A DNA stretch of 64,000 nt from Spiroplasma endosymbiont of Polydrusus cervinus (GCF_964019755.1 NZ_OZ026469.1:1054001-1118000); one strand, 5' to 3'; shown: positions 43,400 through 53,095, counted from the stretch's first letter. Numbers and translations are program-made. The notes: generated by a model from the sequence alone, not told the origin.

Positions 43400-45181
43400 T
43401 TATTTGCCAAAATATTCCAAAAATTTTCGGAGATTTTCAACAAGTTTTTTATTATGTAATATTTGGTACAGTTCATCAGAACTTGCTTTTTGCATTGCCC
43501 CTATACTTTCAAAATGCCGGTTTAATAATGTAATCCGCCGCTTGCCTAACCCCGGAACTGTTTCTAAAATGCTTGTTGTTAAAGCTTTTGTTTGGCGGCG
43601 ACGAAAACTAATAATAGCATAATGATGAACATCATCTTGTATTCTTGTTAAAAACAAGAATAACCGGCTACTTTTATCTAACGATACTTTTTCTTTCTTT
43701 AAATTTAATAAATGGTCCGTTTTATGCTGATTATTTTTAACTAAACCAATAACGGGGACTGTTAAATTTAACGCTGCTAATTCTTTTAAACAAGCATTAA
43801 CTTGTTGAATTCCACCATCCATAATAATTAAATTAGGCAGGGGTTGTTCTTCTTCAATAATTTTTCGATAACGTCGCGCCACAACTGCCGCAATCCGATG
43901 GGTATCATCTTGATAAGAAATGTTTAAATTATATTTCCGATAATCATTCCGAGATGGGCAACCATTTTTATAAACAATTACACCCCCAGTGACAAATTCA
44001 TCATTAATGTTTGCAATATCAATCATTTCAATCAAATATGGTAATTCTTTTAATCCTAAGAGGATTTGTAATTCTTTTAAAACTTCTGCATTATTTAATT
44101 CACGTTGCGCTGTTGTTTGATATTGTAAATAAGACTCATAACTATTGGTGGTTGCTAATTGCATAATCGCTTTTTCAACTGGTTTTTTTGGATGAGAAAC
44201 ACGATTATCAAATAATAAATTTAACTCTGGTAAAGCAATCGTTTCATTAACAATAATTTTTGTTGGCAAAATATTTTTTTGATAAATATTTTGTAAATAT
44301 AACCGATATAATTCTTGACAATCTTCGGGAAGATCAAGGTGATAATATTCATAATCTTTATAGTTTAATTTACCCGCTCGATAAAATAAGGTTGTTAAAA
44401 CTAAGTGTTTTTCCGTTTGATACAAACTAATCACGTCTAAATCATCCCTTTGATTTAACATTTCCACTGTTTGTGATGATAAGGTTCAATTTAAATTACG
44501 AATTAACACTTTTAACTTTTGCGCTTCTTCAAATTGTAAATTATCTGCCGCTTGTAACATTCGTTTTTCTAACAATATTTTTGTTTCGGTAAAATTACCA
44601 TTAAAAAAAGTATGAACTTTTTTTATCATCTTGGTGTAATATTCCAGCGGAACTACTTTAAAACAAGCACCAGAACATTGATTAATATGATAATAAAGAC
44701 AAGGTTTCCCCAGGTTCCCTTTACAACGGCGTAACGGATATAATCGCTCTAAAACTTTAATAATTTCCCGGGCATGGCTGCCTTCTGGGAATGGTCCATA
44801 AGAACGAGCATACTTTTGATGAACATTACGGACATATAAATATTGGGGATCTTTTTCTTTCATAATAACAATGTATGGGTAGTGTTTATCATCATTTAAC
44901 AAAATATTATATTTTGGTTTATATTGTTTAATTAAGTTATGTTCTAAAATTAACGCTTCTTTTTCAGTTTTGGTAATGATTGTTTCTAAACGCACAGTTT
45001 CTTGCACTAGGCGAGTTGTTTTGTAATTATAAACTTTATTAAAATAAGAACTAACCCGACTTCGTAAATTTTTTGCTTTGCCAACATATAATACTTGATG
45101 ATAACTATTGTAAAATAAATAGCACCCTGGTTTGGTTGGTAAAATTTTAACTTGTTCTTTTAAAGATAATTTTGTTGCCAT
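43400..45181 (-). CDS. uvrC: UvrC, excinuclease ABC subunit C
   Basis: UvrC makes both incisions in nucleotide excision repair. The N-terminal GIY-YIG domain shows PTKPGCYLFY, VLYVGKAKNLRSRVSSYF and the Cys cluster CKGNLGKPCLYYHINQCSG. A UVR motif (NLQFEEAQKLKVL) follows near residue 215. The RNase H-like nuclease domain has IIMDGGIQQVNAC. The HhH end is VPGLGKRRITLLNRHF. A TGA at 44483 gives Trp. At 593 residues it is complete. The ATG follows ggggaa. Confidence 0.95.
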
Positions 45182-45281
45182 TTTTCATTCTTCCCCTTAT
45201 GTTTGTTAAAATTTTATGCTTAATTATCATAATTAGCAGCTTATCCTAATTAATAGCGAATAGTTTCCCTAATTTTGTAAT

Positions 45282-45310
45282 AAAAAACTACTTTGTAAAA
45301 AGTAGTTTTG
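45282..45310 (-). terminator. Terminator of the infC operon
   Basis: The arms aaaactacttt and aaagtagtttt enclose a short loop and a T-run follows on the minus strand. It overlaps the rplT stop by a base or two. Confidence 0.85.
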
Positions 45311-45670
45311 TTAATTTTTTAACGCTTGTTTTGATTTTTCCACTAGCATTTTAAATTCACCCGGGTTATTAATTGCTAATTCTGATAACATCTTACGGTT
45401 TACTTCGATGTTTGTTTTATTTAAACCATTCATAAATTGTGAATATGACATATCATGTTCGCGCACTGCCGCATTAATTCTTTGAATTCATAATGAACGA
45501 AAATCTCTTTTACGTTGTTTACGATCACGGAAGGCATATGCTCATGATTTCATCACTTGTTCCTTTGCTTTTTTGTAGTGAGTTGATTTTGTACCAAAAT
45601 ATCCTTTTGCTTCTTTAATAATTTTTTTACGACGCTTTCTTGTTGTTGGTCCACCTTTTACTCTTGCCAT
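45311..45670 (-). CDS. rplT: Ribosomal protein L20
   Basis: 119 residues: [59 protein letters not shown], the full L20 pattern. L20 binds 23S rRNA early in 50S assembly and in many Firmicutes represses its own operon through the leader RNA. It is last in infC-rpmI-rplT. The ATG follows aagggag. Confidence 0.96.
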
Positions 45671-45698
45671 TTGTTAATACTCCCTTCTTTTCTTTTTC

Positions 45699-45893
45699 TT
45701 ACCCCTGTAATAAATTTTTTAAGCGGCTTTGATCAGTGTGATCGATTAAGCCAGCTTTTCGTAAATGACGTTTTTGTTTTGTTGACTTATTTTGCGCTAA
45801 ATGCGAAGTATACGCATGCGCAATTTTTCATTTCCCTGTCCCAGTTATTTTTACTCTTTTTGCTAAAGATTTTTTTGTTTTCATTTTTGGCAT
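45699..45893 (-). CDS. rpmI: Ribosomal protein L35
   Basis: 64 residues, MPKMKTKKSLAKRVKITGTG ... HLRKAGLI, typical L35 and strongly basic. It lies 44 bp after infC and 28 bp before rplT. The ATG follows aaaggaggg. One TGA Trp. Confidence 0.95.
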
Positions 45894-45937
45894 AAATTTC
45901 CCTCCTTATCTTTCCTCTTAAAAGTTAATTTAATTAA

Positions 45938-46468
45938 TTATTTTTTTGGTACGACATACATATCTAAAAACAAGCCGTTTAATTGTGGTTCTTTTTCAAT
46001 CTTTCCTAAATCCTCAATATAACTAAAAAACTTATCTAATGTTTCTTTTCCATATTCTGGTCTAGCAACTTCTCGCCCTCGAAACTTTAATGAAATTTTA
46101 ATCCGGTTCCCATCAAGCAAGAATTCACGCACTTTTTTTGCTTTAAATTCTAAATCATGATCACCAATCCCAGTTCGCAAACGCATTTCTTTATTTTCAG
46201 TTACATGTTGATTTTTCTTGTTTTGTTTATCTTTTTTCTTTTGTTCATATTTATATTTTCCATAATCAACCAATTTTGCTACCGGTGGATTTGAAGTCGC
46301 TGATACTAACAATAAATCTAAATCTTTTTCTTCTGCAATCCGAATTGCTTCATTTCGCCTTAAAGGACCAATTTTGCTACCATCATCTAAAATAATTAAA
46401 ACTTCACGCGCTCTAATATCATAATTTACTTGCTCGATATTCTTATTGTTTTTAGTGGGTTGATTCAT
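45938..46468 (-). CDS. infC: Translation initiation factor IF-3
   Basis: 176 residues. The N-domain has VNYDIRAREVLIILDDGSK and SNPPVAKLVDYGKYKYEQ. A basic linker (KKKDKQNKKNQH) leads to the C-domain GDHDLEFKAKKVREFL and KISLKFRGREVARPEYG. It ensures start-codon choice on the 30S subunit. The ATG at 46468 follows ggaggtattgg. First gene of the operon behind a structured leader. Confidence 0.96.
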   Translation of the reverse strand: MNQPTKNNKNIEQVNYDIRAREVLIILDDGSKIGPLRRNEAIRIAEEKDLDLLLVSATSNPPVAKLVDYGKYKYEQKKKDKQNKKNQHVTENKEMRLRTGIGDHDLEFKAKKVREFLLDGNRIKISLKFRGREVARPEYGKETLDKFFSYIEDLGKIEKEPQLNGLFLDMYVVPKK

Positions 46469-46641
46469 CCAATACCTCCATTTTAATTAATTAAAAAAAC
46501 GCTCAAAAGTAGCGCTTTAATTAACAAGAATTATTTTCTTAAATGATTAATTTAATCATTAAAAACTTTAATTTTATCTTGTAAAACCTATTAGCCACAC
46601 TTAAGGGCATAGGTGAGCATTAGCTACTTTAACATTTTTCA
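46469..46641 (-). promoter_or_regulatory. infC operon leader RNA with hairpins
   Basis: About 170 nt lie between the promoter and infC. The minus-strand RNA has a complex stem region (gctaatgctcacctatgccc ... gtggctaatagg) and, close to the gene, a hairpin agcgctacttttgagcg followed by seven T. The layout fits an attenuator of the L20-leader type, but the fold was not computed. Confidence 0.55.
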
Positions 46642-46647
46642 ATATTA

Positions 46648-46676
46648 ATTATATGATTTTTTTAAAATTTAGTCAA
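46648..46676 (-). promoter_or_regulatory. infC operon promoter
   Basis: On the minus strand TTGACT (46671-46676), a 17-nt spacer and TATAAT (46648-46653) make a near-consensus housekeeping promoter, the best one in the window. Confidence 0.85.
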
Positions 46677-46773
46677 TAAAATTATTAATTTATTTTTGGA
46701 AAAAAATATATATTAAATATTAAAAAATCAACTTTTTATTTTATATGTTTGACATCATGTACGATGAAGCTCC

Positions 46774-46812
46774 AAAAAACAACTCTTTTTATTTAACAAG
46801 AGTTGTTTTTTA
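46774..46812. terminator. Bidirectional hairpin between infC operon and phage module
   Basis: The arms aaaaaacaactctt and aagagttgtttttt enclose an 11-nt loop, with T-runs usable on both strands. Confidence 0.75.
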
Positions 46813-46840
46813 TTTATAAAACAAAAATTATTAATTGATT

Positions 46841-46998
46841 CAGAGAAAGGACAGCATCTTAATTTCTTAAAATAAAAACTTTTTATCACAACTTTTGGTT
46901 ACCTTCTTTAAGTTGTGTTACACATTTACTAAATATCTCAGAAATCTTTACAAAATGTACCTGTTTTTCTCCTAATTTAAGATGTTGTCCTTTCTCTG
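46841..46998. repeat. Inverted-repeat-flanked segment, locus 3
   Basis: The arms cagagaaaggacagcatctt and (right) the matching ttaagatgttgtcctttctc pair over about 22 bp with one or two mismatches. They enclose 114 bp with an internal cacaactt/aagttgtg repeat. The arm sequence is unrelated to loci 1 and 2 but size and setting are the same. Confidence 0.8.
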
Positions 46999-47029
46999 TT
47001 TCAGTTAATTATTTTATTAAAAATAAAAC

Positions 47030-47495
47030 TTAATATTTTATAAAACAGGCGGTCTATCCCAATGGTAATCAGTCCGGAAATAATAGACGCTTTAGCAAGC
47101 GATAGTCGTGATAAGTGCAAGGTCAACATCAAACGACAATAAATATTGAGATGATCACTTTATAAATAAATTTGCGATAGATATTACTTCTTAGAAGTGC
47201 AGCGGTTTTAAAACCACAAAGCCAGCACTTGGCTCTTCAAGGTGCAAGTGAATTTATTTTAAAAACTGAACGCTTTGACCTGAAATGGTGCGGAAGAAGA
47301 GAGAATTCTCTGGCTTTACCTTATAAAAACAACTGTCTATTATTTAATAATAAACAAATATTAAATATATTATCGCCACCGCTCACCCCCCCAGTGAAGC
47401 GGATGGCGTAGTAAATAAATAGATAAATACTTATATAACTAATTCTCGCTTTGGCACTTTCACTTGGGAGTGAGTGCCAGCGAATTAAAAATAGG
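47030..47495 (+). other. Hairpin-rich non-coding block before phage genes
   Basis: This stretch is visibly less AT-rich than its surroundings and full of short inverted repeats: gcggtctat/atagacgc, cgctttagcaagcg, and strong hairpins at ~47371-47408 (cgccaccgctcac ... gtgaagcggatggcg) and ~47444-47487 (tcgctttggcact ... agtgccagcga). No credible coding frame is seen. It could be a structured RNA, origin or packaging site; no RNA family is recognised. Confidence 0.5.
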
Positions 47496-47504
47496 AGAAA
47501 ATAT

Positions 47505-47774
47505 AATGACAGAATATAAAAGTTTGTATATTAATAAAACTTGAAATGAAATAGCAACATCATTTGATTGAGTTAATTGTCAACCTGTTAATTGTCGTAT
47601 TTCCCATCATAAAAATCATTATGATTTGCAATGTTTAGAATGAGCAAAAATGTATTTAAATTTATTTGAAGATAAATAAGATGTTATTAATTCATATATG
47701 CAACATTACAAAATTAACGATATTTTAGATTTAGCATCAGATGGATGAAAAATATTACAAATTGATAAAAAATA
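47505..47774 (+). pseudogene. Conserved 89-residue phage-module protein, second copy with stop
   Basis: MTEYKSLYINKTWNEIATSF is about 85 percent identical to the 39400 protein. Codon 59 is TAA where the other copy has TGA (Trp), so it is truncated. The rest of the frame is conserved to IDKK. RBS aggaga is present. It leads the phage recombination genes. Confidence 0.7.
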
Positions 47775-47798
47775 AATCAAATAATTTAGGAGATTTAT

Positions 47799-47954
47799 AT
47801 GAAAAAGAAAATTTGTCTTAAACAAAGATATTGAGGTTATTGTTTTAAATGCAATAAAGAAAACAAATTACAAAAACTAATGCTTAGAAGTTATCCAATA
47901 TCACAAAATGATATTGTGGATGAACATTGAGCATTAAACACTAAAAAGAATTAG
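47799..47954 (+). CDS. Small Cys-containing phage protein, 51 residues
   Basis: MKKKICLKQRYWGYCFKCNK then DEHWALNTKKN. The CFKC pair with an upstream Cys suggests a small zinc ribbon. The ATG follows taggaga. Function unknown. Confidence 0.5.
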
Positions 47955-47965
47955 GAGGAATAAAA

Positions 47966-48256
47966 ATGTCATATTGTATTAATGATTATTTAAATGAAAA
48001 ATGAATTAATAATAAAGCATTAAAAATTGCAAATAAAGATATTATTTATGCACAAATTGATAGTGATTATGATATGAGTTGAGAATTAAATTTATATCTT
48101 AAATTTGGTAATGAAAAACGGCATGTAGATTATGTTTCCTTACCAACAGATTTTGACTTAAATTTAAAATGATATGAAATTGATGAGGTTAAAGGTTTAA
48201 TAGATGATTATTTAGAATATGAAGAAGCAGATTATGAGGTGATAAATTATGAATAA
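47966..48256 (+). CDS. Acidic phage protein, 96 residues
   Basis: MSYCINDYLNEKWINNKALK, very rich in Asp, Glu and Tyr, ending YLEYEEADYEVINYE. RBS taggagg is 8 nt upstream. Such small acidic proteins are common in phage early regions. No family is recognised. It overlaps the next gene by 8 bp. Confidence 0.55.
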
Positions 48257-48395
48257 TATGTGAAAAGATGAAAATGGTTCTGTTTATACAGAAGATGATT
48301 TGTTTAATATAGCACTTGAAGAATGTCATTCAGAAGAAAGTACATATGAATATATTGATAATTTAATTGAAGAAATGGAATTAGAGGAAATTTAA
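48249..48395 (+). CDS. Small acidic phage protein, 48 residues
   Basis: MNNMWKDENGSVYTEDDLFN, ending IEEMELEEI. RBS gaggtg lies inside the preceding gene. Overlapping frames on both sides support that it is translated. Function unknown. Confidence 0.5.
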
Positions 48396-48397
48396 TA

Positions 48398-48814
48398 ATG
48401 AATAAATTTATTGGAATTGGTAGAATAACAAAAGATATTGAAATTAAAAAAACAAATAATGGTAAAGAATATGCCATATTTCAATTAGCAGTAACTCGCC
48501 CATATTCAACACAAAAAGAAATTGATTTTATTCCTTGTCAAGTTTGAAATAAAAAAGCCGTAGTTTTACAAAAATATTGTCAAAAAGGTAGTCAAATTGC
48601 AATTACTGGTATTTTACAATCTTTTAAAAATAAAGATAATAAAGTACAATAAATAGTTCAAGTATCTAATTATGAATTTTTACATACAAATACTGACTTG
48701 AAAAGAGAGATATCTGAAAAATCAAATGAAATTATTATAGAAGAACAAATAAATTATAGTTCAGAAGATATTAAAGAATTATTTGGTGATAATTATGCAA
48801 TTAAATGCGGTTAA
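48398..48814 (+). pseudogene. Phage single-stranded DNA-binding protein with in-frame stop
   Basis: The OB-fold SSB pattern is clear: MNKFIGIGRITKDIEIKKTN, YAIFQLAVTRP, FIPCQVWNKKA, YCQKGSQIAITGIL. A TAA at 48650-48652 cuts it at residue 84; beyond it the frame continues with IVQVSNYEFLH and an acidic tail (SSEDIKELFGD). The truncated form lacks the last beta strand and the partner-binding tip. Confidence 0.78.
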
Positions 48815-49451
48815 ACCATTATATATTTATAATGATAAATTACATAAATATAGTATTTTAATACCTAGTGTTAGTCAAATTGTTAATATTTTAGTACCAA
48901 AAGATTTTTCACAAATTGATAAGAATATTTTAAAATTAGCACAAAATCGTGGAATATGTTTACACAATATGATTGATTGTTGAATAAAAAATAATTTTGA
49001 TGATGAATTAATTGAGTTTATTGATTTTGATATAAAATTACATCGTGAATTATTTAAAAATTTTACAAAACTATATCAAGAAACTTTTAAAGATATTAAA
49101 TTTAAGTGTTATGAAACTGAAAAAATACTTTATCACCCTTTAATGTGTGGTACAACTGATTTTATTGGAATAACAAATGATAATGAATATATAATATGTG
49201 ATTGAAAAATTACTAGTTCTAATGCAGAAAGTGATATCGAACGTTATATTTGACAATTAAAACTTTATTATTTATTAGAAAAAGATTTTTGTATAGATAA
49301 TAAAAAAATATTAATGATAATTATTAATCCAAAATTAAAAATAGTAATTAAAGAAAAAGTTAATATTACTAAACAAGATTTAGAACAAATTAAAAATGCC
49401 ATTTTAATATGACAAGAAAGAGAGGAGTGAGAAAATGCCACAAGAAACTAA
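48795..49451 (+). CDS. PD-(D/E)XK nuclease (RecB/Cas4-like, phage type)
   Basis: 218 residues. The active-site core is TTDFIGI followed by IICDWKITS, the D-x(n)-D-x-K signature, then an AESDIERYIWQLKLYYLL helix with the Q-containing motif of RecB-type nucleases. Phages pair such exonucleases with annealing proteins for recombination, and an ERF gene follows, overlapping by 17 bp. No strong RBS; translation may be coupled to ssb readthrough. Intact, with several TGA Trp codons. Confidence 0.72.
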
Positions 49452-50103
49452 AAAAACATTAATAGCAAGTATTGATGAAATACAACAAGATTTATCATTA
49501 TATTTAGAAAAAAACCAAACAATGCAAATGAATGATAGAGCAATATATAATTATTTTGGTGAAGCACAAGTCTTAGAATTAGTTAAAAAAGAATTTAAAA
49601 AACATAGTATTACATATATTTAAAGTTATGTAAAAGATACTTTAAAAGTAATTAATGATATACCATATTTTGAAATGGAATTAACTTTATGTAAAAAAAC
49701 AGAAGAAATTAAAACTTATTGACCTTTTACAGGGAAAAATACTGACCCTGCTAAAAGTATTGGGTCAGCATTAACATATGGAGTTAAATATGTTTTAAGT
49801 AAATTATTAGGTTTACCAACCGAAGAATTAGACCCTGATAATACAGAAGTAAGTAAAATTAATTTTAAGCAAGAAAAAGAACAAAAAGAAATTATTAATA
49901 ATTCAAATCCAAATTGAATGAGTGAACAGCATTTTAATAATATTAAAGATTTTATTACAAATACAAAAATAGAACATGATATTATTTCTGCTGGTAAAAA
50001 TTGATTAAAAGAAGAATTAAATGTTGAAAAATTATCACCAGTTATAATTAGAAAACAAAGTGAAGATTTTTATCATAAATTTAAAGAAAGGTTTTTACTA
50101 TAA
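49435..50103 (+). pseudogene. ERF-family single-strand annealing protein with in-frame stop
   Basis: The frame has 222 codons. The ERF core is at residues ~100-125: NTDPAKSIGSALTYGVKYVL then LLGLP. A TAA at 49621-49623 interrupts it after MPQETKKTLIASIDEIQQD and about 42 further residues. ERF proteins anneal complementary single strands during phage recombination. The ATG follows gaggag. The last A of its TAA is the first base of the next gene. Confidence 0.75.
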
Positions 50104-50595
50104 TGATAAAAATAGGTATTGAGCCATCAGGGACTGGAACTACCGCTATTGTTATTTTTGAAAATAATATCTTATTAGATAAACAAGAGTTTAAAAATAA
50201 AGATTGAAAAAAATCACTCTAAATTTATTATAAATTATTTGAAAAATGAAAAACCATTTGAGGAAATATTATCAAATAATCATAAACTAGAATATTCAAT
50301 TTTTATAGAAAATTGTTTATATACAAATGCCAGTGGTTCAAAAGATAGAGATAATTTATTAAGACTCTTAGGTTCATTAGAAACACACGGATATATTGCT
50401 ACTATTTCGCCAAAATACACTAAATCCGTTGTTAAAAATATGGAAAATTTAAGTAAATATAATGACAGTTGTATATGAGAGTTTGATAAAGATAGTAATT
50501 TAATTTATCAATATGGTAAAGGTTGAAAATATAATAATGAGAAAATAAGTAATCATTTACGAGATGCAATTATTATTGCTAATTATGAGGTTTAA
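50103..50595 (+). pseudogene. RuvC-like resolvase/RNase H-fold phage protein, frameshifted
   Basis: It starts MIKIGIEPSGTGTTAIVIFE, like RuvC-fold resolvases but with Glu in place of the first catalytic Asp. A one-base shift in a poly-A run near 50206-50212 breaks the frame. It resumes with KFIINYLKNEKPF, a LRLLGSLETHGYI segment and the C-terminal HLRDAIIIANY (the catalytic Asp helix). Role in phages: resolving branched DNA. Likely inactive here. Confidence 0.6.
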
Positions 50596-50599
50596 TATT

Positions 50600-50785
50600 A
50601 TGAAAGAATCATATAATCAAAAAACAGGAAAATATTATTCTTGTAAAATTCGAAATGTTAATATTTACTTAAATAAAAATGAAGAAAAAGTTTGAAATCA
50701 ATTATCTAACTTTGATACCTATTCTCAACGAATAGAATATCTTATTAATTTTTATAAAATAGACTGCACCCAAAAAAGTAAGTAA
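50600..50785 (+). pseudogene. Phage gene truncated by an IS end
   Basis: MKESYNQKTGKYYSCKIRNV and IEYLINFYK run straight into the IS left end at 50760, and a stop follows in the IS. Real start (gaggttta upstream), lost 3' end. Function unknown. Confidence 0.5.
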
Positions 50786-50812
50786 AGAAAAAAAGTCTTT
50801 GCTAAACTTTAA
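50760..50812 (+). mobile_element. Solo IS3 left end
   Basis: tagactgcaccc and the following ~40 bp of the IS left end, plus strand, with the body missing. It is followed after 5 bp by copy E in inverse orientation. Confidence 0.88.
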
Positions 50813-50817
50813 AGGGA

Positions 50818-52045
50818 TAGACTGCACCCCGTTTAGTACGTATTAATAAAAAGGTTTACAAACTTTCATTTATTATATATTTTTCTTTTTGGTTTGAATA
50901 TCATTTATTTCATTTTTTAACATCATTAATATATTCATTATGAGATTTATAATTTTTATTATGGATTGTTCCTTTTTTAAGTAATGAATGAAAACTTTCA
51001 ATAATAATGTTGTCTGCACAATGATAATTTTTACCCATTGAAATTATAATTTTGTTATCTAAACATTTACTATTGTAATCTTTAGATGTATATTGATATC
51101 CGTGATCTGAATGAATTATTATTTTATTTAAATCTTTTTTTATTTTTTTAATTTTATTAATTGCATCATTTAAATTATCAATTACAAGTTTGTTATTATT
51201 AAATTTTGATCATTTTATATCAATAATTTCTTTAGTATATCCATCAAGTATTGTTGATTGATAATGTTTTTTACCATTTCAAATTAAATAAGTTACATCA
51301 GTAAATAAAATTGAAAATCTTTCTTTAATATCATTAAAATTACGATTTACTAAATCAGGATATTTAATTATATTTTTATTTCTATTTTGTTTTATTAATA
51401 TTTTTCTACGCATACGCTTTACATATTCAGCTTGAATATTATTTTCTTTCATAATTCGCAATACTTTCTTAGCATTATAAACAATGCCATAATCTTCTTT
51501 TAAATATTTGGTAATTCGACGATAACCAAATTGTTTTAAATTTTCTTCATATACTTTTACAATATTTTTTAATGATTCGCTATCCTTACCATTACTTGAA
51601 TAATTTTTATATTTATCTCAATAACTACGCTTTAAATCTGTTATATCAAGTAATAAATTTAGTGGATATTTATTAATGTTTTCTTTGATAAAAGATACAA
51701 TTTTTCTTTTATTTAATTGTAAAAGTCATGAAGCTTTTTTAGTAATTCATACCTAACTTTGTAATAGTTTAAATCTCTTTTTTCAAATGATTCTTTTGAA
51801 CCTTTATTGGTGTTTAAAATTCCTTTCTTAAAATTTTCATACCATGAAGCAACAGTTTTTTATTAATTTGATATTTTTTTGCAATAAAACTTATACTATT
51901 ATTTTTAACCTCTTGTACTATCATTTTTCGAAAATATGCTGTATATTTATTAAATTTTTGTCCTTTTCTTGCCATATAAAAATGCACCTCCTTTAAAGTT
52001 TAGCAAAGACTTTTTTTCTTTACTTACTTTTTTGGGTGCAGTCTA
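50818..52045 (-). mobile_element. IS3-family element, copy E
   Basis: 1228 bp, ends tagactgcaccc and gggtgcagtcta. The flanks (gga and cag) do not match, so the target duplication was lost or the copy moved by recombination with the solo end beside it. Confidence 0.9.
50856..51975 (-). pseudogene. IS3-family transposase, copy E (frameshifted OrfA)
   Basis: OrfA starts at 51975 and loses frame at the six-A run, as in copies B and D. OrfB is open to 50856 with the full DDE triad. Confidence 0.75.
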
Positions 52046-52049
52046 CAGT

Positions 52050-52275
52050 CTAGTCTTCATTAATCATTTCTCAAAAAAGCACTATTCCCAATTTATTTTT
52101 AAATTCTTGAACTAAAACAGGTCTAACATCATCTTTAATTTGTGTTTTGCTTTGTCCAACAACTACCTCATTATTTTTATGCCAACCTTTAATAATTATT
52201 TTATCTTTGGTACAAATTAAATTTAAAATAAATCCACTGTCTAATTGATGATAATTTAATCAAATATCAGCACCT
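52050..52275 (-). pseudogene. C-terminal fragment of an unknown protein
   Basis: Open from the palindromic repeat to TAG at 52050: GADIWLNYHQLDSGFILNL, then WHKNNEVVVGQSKTQIKDD and VLFWEMINED. It looks like a small globular domain. Its start is cut by the repeat at 52276. No family recognised. Confidence 0.45.
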
Positions 52276-52381
52276 TGTATACTGTAAAACTAAATCATAA
52301 AAAGTTAATAAAATTATAACAAATTAAAAATAAAAAACAATAATTTTATTAACTTTTTATGATTTAGTTTTACAGTATACA
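52276..52381. repeat. Palindromic repeat with shortened arms
   Basis: 106 bp. Both ends match the 189-bp repeats (tgtatactgtaaaactaaat and reverse), but the centre is deleted so only ~36 bp pair. Confidence 0.88.
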
Positions 52382-52385
52382 TACT

Positions 52386-52765
52386 TTGCCGCCCGCTCAC
52401 CACCAAAGTGAAGCGGGCGGCGGTAAGGTTATTTAGACAGAGTTTACCCCCCCAACGGAAGTAAAAAAATAGTTTACCCAGTTATTAATTAGCCTTCATC
52501 CATCCCTACACACAACTTTATATAAAGAAAATAACATTTTGGAGATCCAACCCTCTTTTTTTAGCGTCCGATATTATTTTTTTCGATTTAACAGTACTCT
52601 TTTTATGAAAACAAGCAACAACAAGTACTCTGACATTTCGTAAGCGATTAATCTTGCCGAGAATTAAAAAAATAAATAGGAGTAGTAAATCCAATCGCTT
52701 TCACACTTTCTTTAAGGCTTCGTGCCATAGATGAGTTATTCATCTTTAAGCATCAAAATATTAAG
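52386..52765 (-). other. Conserved block with decayed small ORF, copy 2
   Basis: Reverse homologue of 38910-39285. The minus strand encodes MARSLKESVKAIGFTTPIYF, then shifts frame; FHKKSTVKSKKIISDAKKRG is the other conserved piece. A GC-rich hairpin (ccgcccgctcac ... gtgaagcgggcgg) lies at 52390-52425. Here the 89-residue protein gene that should follow is absent, replaced by the palindromic repeat. Confidence 0.5.
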
Positions 52766-52774
52766 TTTTAAGAG

Positions 52775-52912
52775 TTGCATTATTGATCGGATAATACCTT
52801 TATTTGAAAGGATTTATAAAAATAAATTTTATTTTGTGGAGGGAAAACAGAACTTAATTTGTTTTATAATAAAAGTTCTAAATTTAAAGATACTATCCGA
52901 TCAATAATGCAA
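52775..52912. repeat. Inverted-repeat-flanked segment, locus 2
   Basis: The arms ttgcattattgatcggataa and reverse, ~28 bp, enclose about 80 bp related to the interior of locus 1 (tttccct and ttataa...cctttc blocks). The arm changes (cagata versus cggata) are mirrored in both arms, suggesting the palindrome is maintained. Confidence 0.85.
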
Positions 52913-53059
52913 ATAAATTTATGTTTTTTAATATAAAAATAAAAAAATATCACAAGAATTGTTTTTTGCCGGTTCATCGTACAGGACGCCATTTATTTTT
53001 ACAGTATACAAACGTAAAAAATTGTTACGGAATAATATACTTATTTTTAATTTTTTTGA

Positions 53060-53065
53060 TATAAT
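53060..53065 (+). promoter_or_regulatory. ptsH extended -10
   Basis: TATAAT preceded by TG at the extended -10 spacing (tgatataat) lies 31 bp before the ptsH ATG. No consensus -35 is seen. Confidence 0.55.
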
Positions 53066-53095
53066 AAATGAGCATATTTTAAAGGAGGAAATTTA

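Noticed and set aside
46560..46641. Compact stem-loops before infC that might be a tRNA or T-box
   Set aside because: No acceptor, anticodon or T-loop consensus could be matched. The position and the terminator before infC fit a ribosomal-protein leader better.
47229..47411. 60-codon plus-strand frame beginning ALQGASEFILKTERF
   Set aside because: It has no RBS, lies across hairpin-forming DNA and ends inside a strong hairpin. The composition is that of the structured block, not of genes here.
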